Shown here in pieces: positions 29,462 through 33,526 of a stretch of 33,526 nt of DNA (positions within the stretch are counted from its first letter, which is position 1; every line of letters starts with the position of its first letter). Made by a program: the position numbers and the translations under genes. Below the pieces are notes generated by a model that saw only the letters and a list, made by a program, of their open reading frames with translations, searched no databases and was not told the origin of the DNA. The stretch spans positions 1 to 33,526 of the forward strand of contig NZ_VSRL01000080.1 of NCBI RefSeq assembly GCF_012184385.1. Reading direction: 5' to 3'. Source of the DNA: Lentzea indica (GTDB lineage Bacteria; Actinomycetota; Actinomycetes; Mycobacteriales; Pseudonocardiaceae).

Positions 29462-30999
29462 TCGTGACCATCGTGGTCTTCGTCCTGCTGGCGGCCCTGT
29501 TCATCGGCCTGGCAGCGTACGTCCTGCGCAGGATGCGCCACCTGCCGGTGCACCGGTTCGCCGTGGTCACCCGCAGATGGGTCTTGCCGCAGCCGAACCT
29601 GTCGCCGGAACAGGACGTGCTGCGACGCACGCACATCAGGCGAGGTGGGCAGGTGCTCCCGCTGTGGCCGTGGCTGTACGACATCCGCGAGCACGACTAC
29701 GTCAGCGTCCCGGTCGGCACTGTGGGGCTGGTCAAGGCCAGGATGGGCGCCAGCGTGCCCGCGAGCCGGGAGCTGGCCACGCACGTCGAGTGCGACCACT
29801 TCCAGGACATCGCGAAGTTCCTCGCCCACGGCGAGAAGGGTGTGCAGCCCGCGCTCCTGCGGGGCGGCGAGCAGTACGCCATCGCCCCGGAGCTGTTCGA
29901 CGTGTACACAGTGGACAATCTGCCTGACGACTTCTCGGTCAAGGACAAAGACCTGCACCTCCTGTCGGTCGACGGCGAGGACGTCGGGGTCGTGATCGTC
30001 ACCGGCGCACCGCCTCCCGACGACCTGGACCTGCCCGCACCCTCGGTGGAAGGCCACGAGAACTTCCAGAAACCGTGGGTGTTCCTGGCCAACGGCGGCC
30101 GTAGCGGGCCGCAGACCGACATCCTGCCGGGTGGCGCGAAGTACGCGATCAACCCGCTGTTCGCCAGGGTCGTGCACATCCCGACCCGTGAGCTCACCCT
30201 GACCTGGGGTGAGAAGTCCGGGAGCGAGGACCGCTACGACTCGGAACTCGGACCGCTCCGAGTGACCATCCAGGGTTTCGAGCTGGAGGTCGACCTGAGC
30301 CAGACGCTGTCCATCCCGCCACACGCCGCGCCTCACCTCGTCAAGCGGTTCGGCGAGGAAGCCCAAGGTGACGTCGGCGACCGCAAGTCCACGGCCGTGA
30401 AGCGGTTCGTCGGCAGGGTGCTCGGGGAAAAGGTCAAGGGCTACTTCACCGAACGCACCAGCGGCGGCGAGATCGACAAGTTCATCCACGGGCTCGCCGA
30501 CGTCCGCGTAAAGCTGATGATCCAGATCAGCCAGGCGCTGTCCGAGCTCCAGGTCAACGCCCGAGAGACGACGATCGGCGCGATCCGGTTCGCCTCCGAC
30601 GAGCTCAACCACGAGTACCGGAAGTTCGTGCAGCGGGAGCAGCAGTTCCGGCAGCTCGAGCAGGAGCTGGCGAACCAGCACGTGATCAACGACATCCAGC
30701 GCAAGCAGCTGGAGGTGCGCAGGGAAGAGCTCATCGCCCACGAGCAGGCGCTGTCCGACCTGTACGGACTCGATCGCCGCGCACTCGAGCGGCTCCAAGC
30801 GATCATCGGCAGCGCCAACCAGCCGACCGTCATCGTCAACGGTGGTGCGACAAGCGCCGTCCCCATCGCGCCGCAGCGGCCCGCGGAGCGGATCACGGTG
30901 CCCACGTTCGACCCCATGACGGAGCTCGACGTGTTCGACATCAGCCCGGGTGTGCTGCCGCCCGCGGAGGGAGGGAAGAAGCCAGGTGACGCGACATGA
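29458..30999 (+). CDS. SPFH/band-7 (flotillin-like) membrane protein
   Basis: The gene encodes 513 residues from ATG 29458 (AGGAG nine bases upstream). A single membrane helix occupies residues 3-23 (IVTIVVFVLLAALFIGLAAYV). The following region has the SPFH hallmarks: repeated ALLRGGEQYAIAPELFDVYTV-like elements (residues about 133-155, and GGAKYAINPLFARVV near 225). An SPFH/band-7 domain spans about 260-400. Helical coiled-coil sequence, Glu/Gln/Arg rich, lies at about 380-450, and a Pro-rich tail ends the protein. Family members assemble into membrane rings or microdomains that gather proteases or chaperones. The stop overlaps the Hsp70-like start by 14 bases, so a chaperone partnership is likely. 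Confidence 0.88.
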   Translation: MIVTIVVFVLLAALFIGLAAYVLRRMRHLPVHRFAVVTRRWVLPQPNLSPEQDVLRRTHIRRGGQVLPLWPWLYDIREHDYVSVPVGTVGLVKARMGASVPASRELATHVECDHFQDIAKFLAHGEKGVQPALLRGGEQYAIAPELFDVYTVDNLPDDFSVKDKDLHLLSVDGEDVGVVIVTGAPPPDDLDLPAPSVEGHENFQKPWVFLANGGRSGPQTDILPGGAKYAINPLFARVVHIPTRELTLTWGEKSGSEDRYDSELGPLRVTIQGFELEVDLSQTLSIPPHAAPHLVKRFGEEAQGDVGDRKSTAVKRFVGRVLGEKVKGYFTERTSGGEIDKFIHGLADVRVKLMIQISQALSELQVNARETTIGAIRFASDELNHEYRKFVQREQQFRQLEQELANQHVINDIQRKQLEVRREELIAHEQALSDLYGLDRRALERLQAIIGSANQPTVIVNGGATSAVPIAPQRPAERITVPTFDPMTELDVFDISPGVLPPAEGGKKPGDAT

Positions 31000-32535
31000 G
31001 CCGGCCAGACCGGTGCTCGGCATCGATCTCGGCACCACCTACACGTGCGTGGCCACGATCGACCGGCGAGGCGAGGTGGTGCTGCCCAACTCCGAGGGCG
31101 AGTCGATCACGCCGTCGGTGGTCTACTTCGCCGAGGACGGCACAGCGCTGGTCGGGAGCGAGGCCGTGGCTCGCCGCGACCAGGAGCCGGGCCGGGTCGT
31201 CTCCCTGATCAAGCGCGAGATGGGCAGGGCAGAGGTCACGGTGGACGCGGCCGGCAGGAGGTACCACCCGCAGCAGGTGTCGGCGGTGATCCTGATCAAG
31301 ATCGTCCAGGACGCCCTGCGGCACCTCGGTCTCCCGGTGCCGGAGACCGGGCCGGTGGCCGACGCGGTCGTCGCCGTTCCCGCCTACTTCGGCGCGCCGA
31401 GCGCAAGGCCACCGCCCAGGCGGCCCAGCTGGCCAGGCTCAACCTGCTCGACCTGGTCAACGAACCCGTCGCGGCGGCCGTGGCCCACGATCTGCACCGC
31501 GGCGGCGAGCGCACCGCGATGGTGTACGACCTCGGCGGCGGGACGTTCGACGTCACCGTCATCCGGGTGGAGCCGGACAGCCCGGCCAAGGTCGTGGCCA
31601 TCACCGGGGACCACCGGCTGGGCGGAGCGGACTGGGACCGGCGACTGACCTCGCTCATGCTGTCGCGGGCCAACTCCGCGGACTCACTGCGCCGCGACCC
31701 GAAGCTGATGGGCGGTCTGATGCGGCAGGTGGAGCAGCTCAAGATCGCCCTCACCGGCGCCGACCGGCACTCCACCCTGATCCAAGGCCCCGGCGGCGCG
31801 GAACAGGCCGTGACGATCACCCGTGACGAGTACGAGGAAGCCACGGCCGACCTGCTCGACCGCACCATCGAACTGACCCGCGACGCGCTCGAGCTGGCAC
31901 GGCGGCACGGCGTCGAGAAGATCGACGATCTGCTGCTGTCCGGTGGCATGGCCCGCACCCCTGCCGTGGCACGAAGGCTCGCCGAGGAACTGCCGGAGCT
32001 GCCGCCCGCCCTGCTGGCCCACGACGCCGACCACACCGTCGCCAAGGGTGCGGCACGGTTGGCGTGGCGTGCCCTCGGACATGACGACGGCGACGAGATC
32101 GGCACCGTCACGGCGAAGGGATACGGGGTGGCGGTGGTGCGCGACGACGCCGATCCCGGGCGCGGGCACGGCGTGCTGTGGGTGATCCCGCCCGGCGCCG
32201 ACGTCCCTTCCGTGCGGCACCACGAGGTGTGCACGATCCGGGACGGCCAGCGCCGCATGGTCATCCGCGTCTACGAGTCCGCCACCGGATTCGTGCTCGA
32301 CGACCTGGCCGACGATCCGGCGGACCACGTCAGCCTGGTCGAGGGCGAGATCGCCGGCCTGCCCGCCGGTTTGCCGAAGGGCGCGCGGGTGGAGATCGGC
32401 TTCGAACTGGGCGGCAACGGTGTCCTGCAAGTGCACGTCCGCGCACACAACGCCAGCCTGCGGCTCGAGGCCGAGGTGGCCGGGGCGATGTCCGAGGACG
32501 AGATGAGCGCACCGCTGCCCGGAATCTGCCGCTGA
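30986..32535 (+). pseudogene. Hsp70-like (DnaK family) ATPase without lid, frameshifted near residue 138
   Basis: Restored, it has about 516 residues, against 600-640 for DnaK. The nucleotide-binding domain has all three signatures: PVLGIDLGTTYT near residue 10, MVYDLGGGTFDVTV near 185 and LLLSGGMARTPAVARRL near 318. VPAYFG, then NEPVAAAVA, also align. A short beta substrate-binding region follows (GNGVLQVHVRA), and the alpha-helical lid is missing. One base is lacking at about 31398: the first frame continues SARPPPRR while the other gives ERKATAQAAQLARLN. Start is GTG 30986, overlapping the SPFH gene; ATG 30996 is in another frame. It likely works with the SPFH protein and the J-like protein. 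It may be intact in reality. Confidence 0.87.
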
Positions 32536-32536
32536 C

Positions 32537-33526
32537 ATGACGGCGTTCACCGATGAGTCCTATGTGGACGATGTACTCGTGCCCGTTCAGGGCGGGTGGT
32601 CGCCGCACCGCAACTACTTCCGGGTGTACCGGCTTCCGCCACACCCCGCACAGTCCGATGTGGACAGGGCGCTCGCTGATCTACCCGCGTGGTGGGCGCG
32701 CCCGAGTTGCGTCAGTACGCCGTGGCCTGCGAACGCCTGCACTCCTCCCACGCCACGGCCACCGCGGTGCTGGGCGATCCCGCGAGCCGTGCCCGCCACC
32801 GGGAGTCGGTCGAGCGCGACCACCAGGTGCTCGTCGAGGTCGTGCGCCACCGCCTGCACGGGGCGCCCGCCATGACCGAGGAGGACGTCGCCGCGCTCGT
32901 GCGCTCAGCGGCAGGCAGGTGGAGCAGACCGGACGTCATGGCAGCACTGGAAGCCGCCGGTGCAGTCGTGCGTCAGCCCGTCCCGCTGCCACAACCGGTG
33001 CAGCCCAAGCGATGGCCGACGCTGCGGGAGCACCTGGCCGACCTCTCGCACATGTCGTTGTGGGAGTACCTGTCCCGCACCCCGGAACTGCGTGGCGCGG
33101 ACACCACGGCGGCCCAGGTGGAGGCACGGCGACAACGCTTGCGCGTTTCTCGCGGCCGGGCGGCGGACGCCGAGCGGGGCGTTCTCGCGCTCGTCCGCCT
33201 GTGGGCGGTGGAGCCGGGCGGTCTGGCCGCGGCACTCGCGCACGAGCTGGTGGCCGACCTGACCGCGGCTGTCGTGTGCGGCTATACGGCAGTACGGGAC
33301 ATGGCAGAACCCCAACGGTGTGCGGCGGCGGGCCTGTCCTCCGACCCCGAGGCTGTCGCGTACGCGGTGTGGGTCGCCCGCGACGAGGCGTCGTGGAAGG
33401 AGGCCTACTTCGCCGCGACTGTCGCGCACCGGCTGCCCGACGCGCTGGACGTGCTGGAGTCGCGTCCGCTGTCCGAGTCGTGGGCACGCGTCCGGGACGG
33501 GCTGAGATCGAAGGTCGACCGGCTGC
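32537..33526 (+). pseudogene. J-domain-like protein without HPD (frameshifted, runs off the window)
   Basis: The gene starts one base after the Hsp70-like stop. The N-terminus (RNYFRVYRLPPHPAQSDVDR) resembles helix I of a J-domain. After a missing base at about 32704 the second frame continues ELRQYAVACERLHSSH and TATAVLGDPASRARHRE, which matches the helix III pattern (xxVLxDPxxRxxH). No HPD tripeptide is visible, so canonical Hsp70 stimulation is doubtful. The C-terminal part (about 270 residues) is Ala/Arg rich, helical and unrecognised, and it is still open at the window edge. The J-like assignment is inference from pattern and operon position. Confidence 0.65.

Noticed and set aside
29323..31038. 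571-codon minus-strand frame opposite the SPFH gene
   Set aside because: It is an antisense shadow; the plus strand has a membrane helix, SPFH elements, a good ribosome binding site and coupled neighbours.
32690..33526. J-like gene starting independently at a GTG near 32690
   Set aside because: There is no ribosome binding site, and the short frame from 32537 supplies the missing J-domain start once one base is restored.

Overview
The window is high-GC actinomycete DNA, most likely from a Pseudonocardiaceae-type genome. This is inferred from the strong GC bias at third codon positions, frequent GTG and TTG starts, a mycothiol-type formaldehyde dehydrogenase, a GylR-like glycerol regulator, a KstR-type operator and an actinobacterial LexA box. 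No rRNA, tRNA, CRISPR array, transposase or phage gene was seen. Most of the window is ordinary accessory metabolism. Two parts stand out: a probable break in gene order near 29,268, and a SPFH / Hsp70-like / degenerate J-protein cassette that runs off the right end.

Layout. 1-3650: a partial LysR regulator, a lipoprotein plus membrane-protein pair, and an M24 aminopeptidase; two near-identical LysR-type boxes link the regulator to the lipoprotein/peptidase intergenic region. 3668-10459: a glycerol island. A minus-strand gylR-like IclR gene leads into a frameshifted glycerol kinase, and a plus-strand operon carries glpF, glpK, glpD and a small unknown gene. 10456-15801: a flavin amine oxidase fused to a cyclic-nucleotide-binding-like domain, divergent from a Tat-exported cholesterol oxidase, then a dihydrodipicolinate-reductase-like enzyme translationally coupled to a carboxymuconolactone-decarboxylase-like protein behind a perfect KstR box. 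This suggests a sterol/lipid theme. 15863-24840: housekeeping and accessory genes: alpha/beta hydrolase, LexA-controlled DinB, beta-lactamase-fold serine hydrolase, GT-C membrane glycosyltransferase, TetR-SDR pair, MFS-TetR pair and a divergent SDR.

24851-29309: a C1/methyl-group set. A Rieske ferredoxin and its flavin reductase, an IclR regulator, serine hydroxymethyltransferase and an S-(hydroxymethyl)mycothiol dehydrogenase resemble the distal half of an oxidative N-demethylation pathway. The Rieske and glyA promoters share a 17-bp operator. No terminal oxygenase or amine dehydrogenase is present, and the mycothiol dehydrogenase stops matching its family after residue 168, where the sequence runs into the last ~64 codons of an unrelated gene.

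29268-33526: that foreign tail is translationally coupled to a SPFH/flotillin-like membrane protein, which overlaps a lidless Hsp70-like gene, followed one base later by a J-domain-like protein lacking HPD. This looks like a membrane-anchored chaperone module.

Four genes (glpK1, the CMD-family gene, the Hsp70-like gene and the J-like gene) each carry a single missing base in a short C or G run, with perfect family similarity on both sides. The shared pattern suggests sequencing or assembly error more than four independent mutations, so these are given as whole genes with a marked frameshift.
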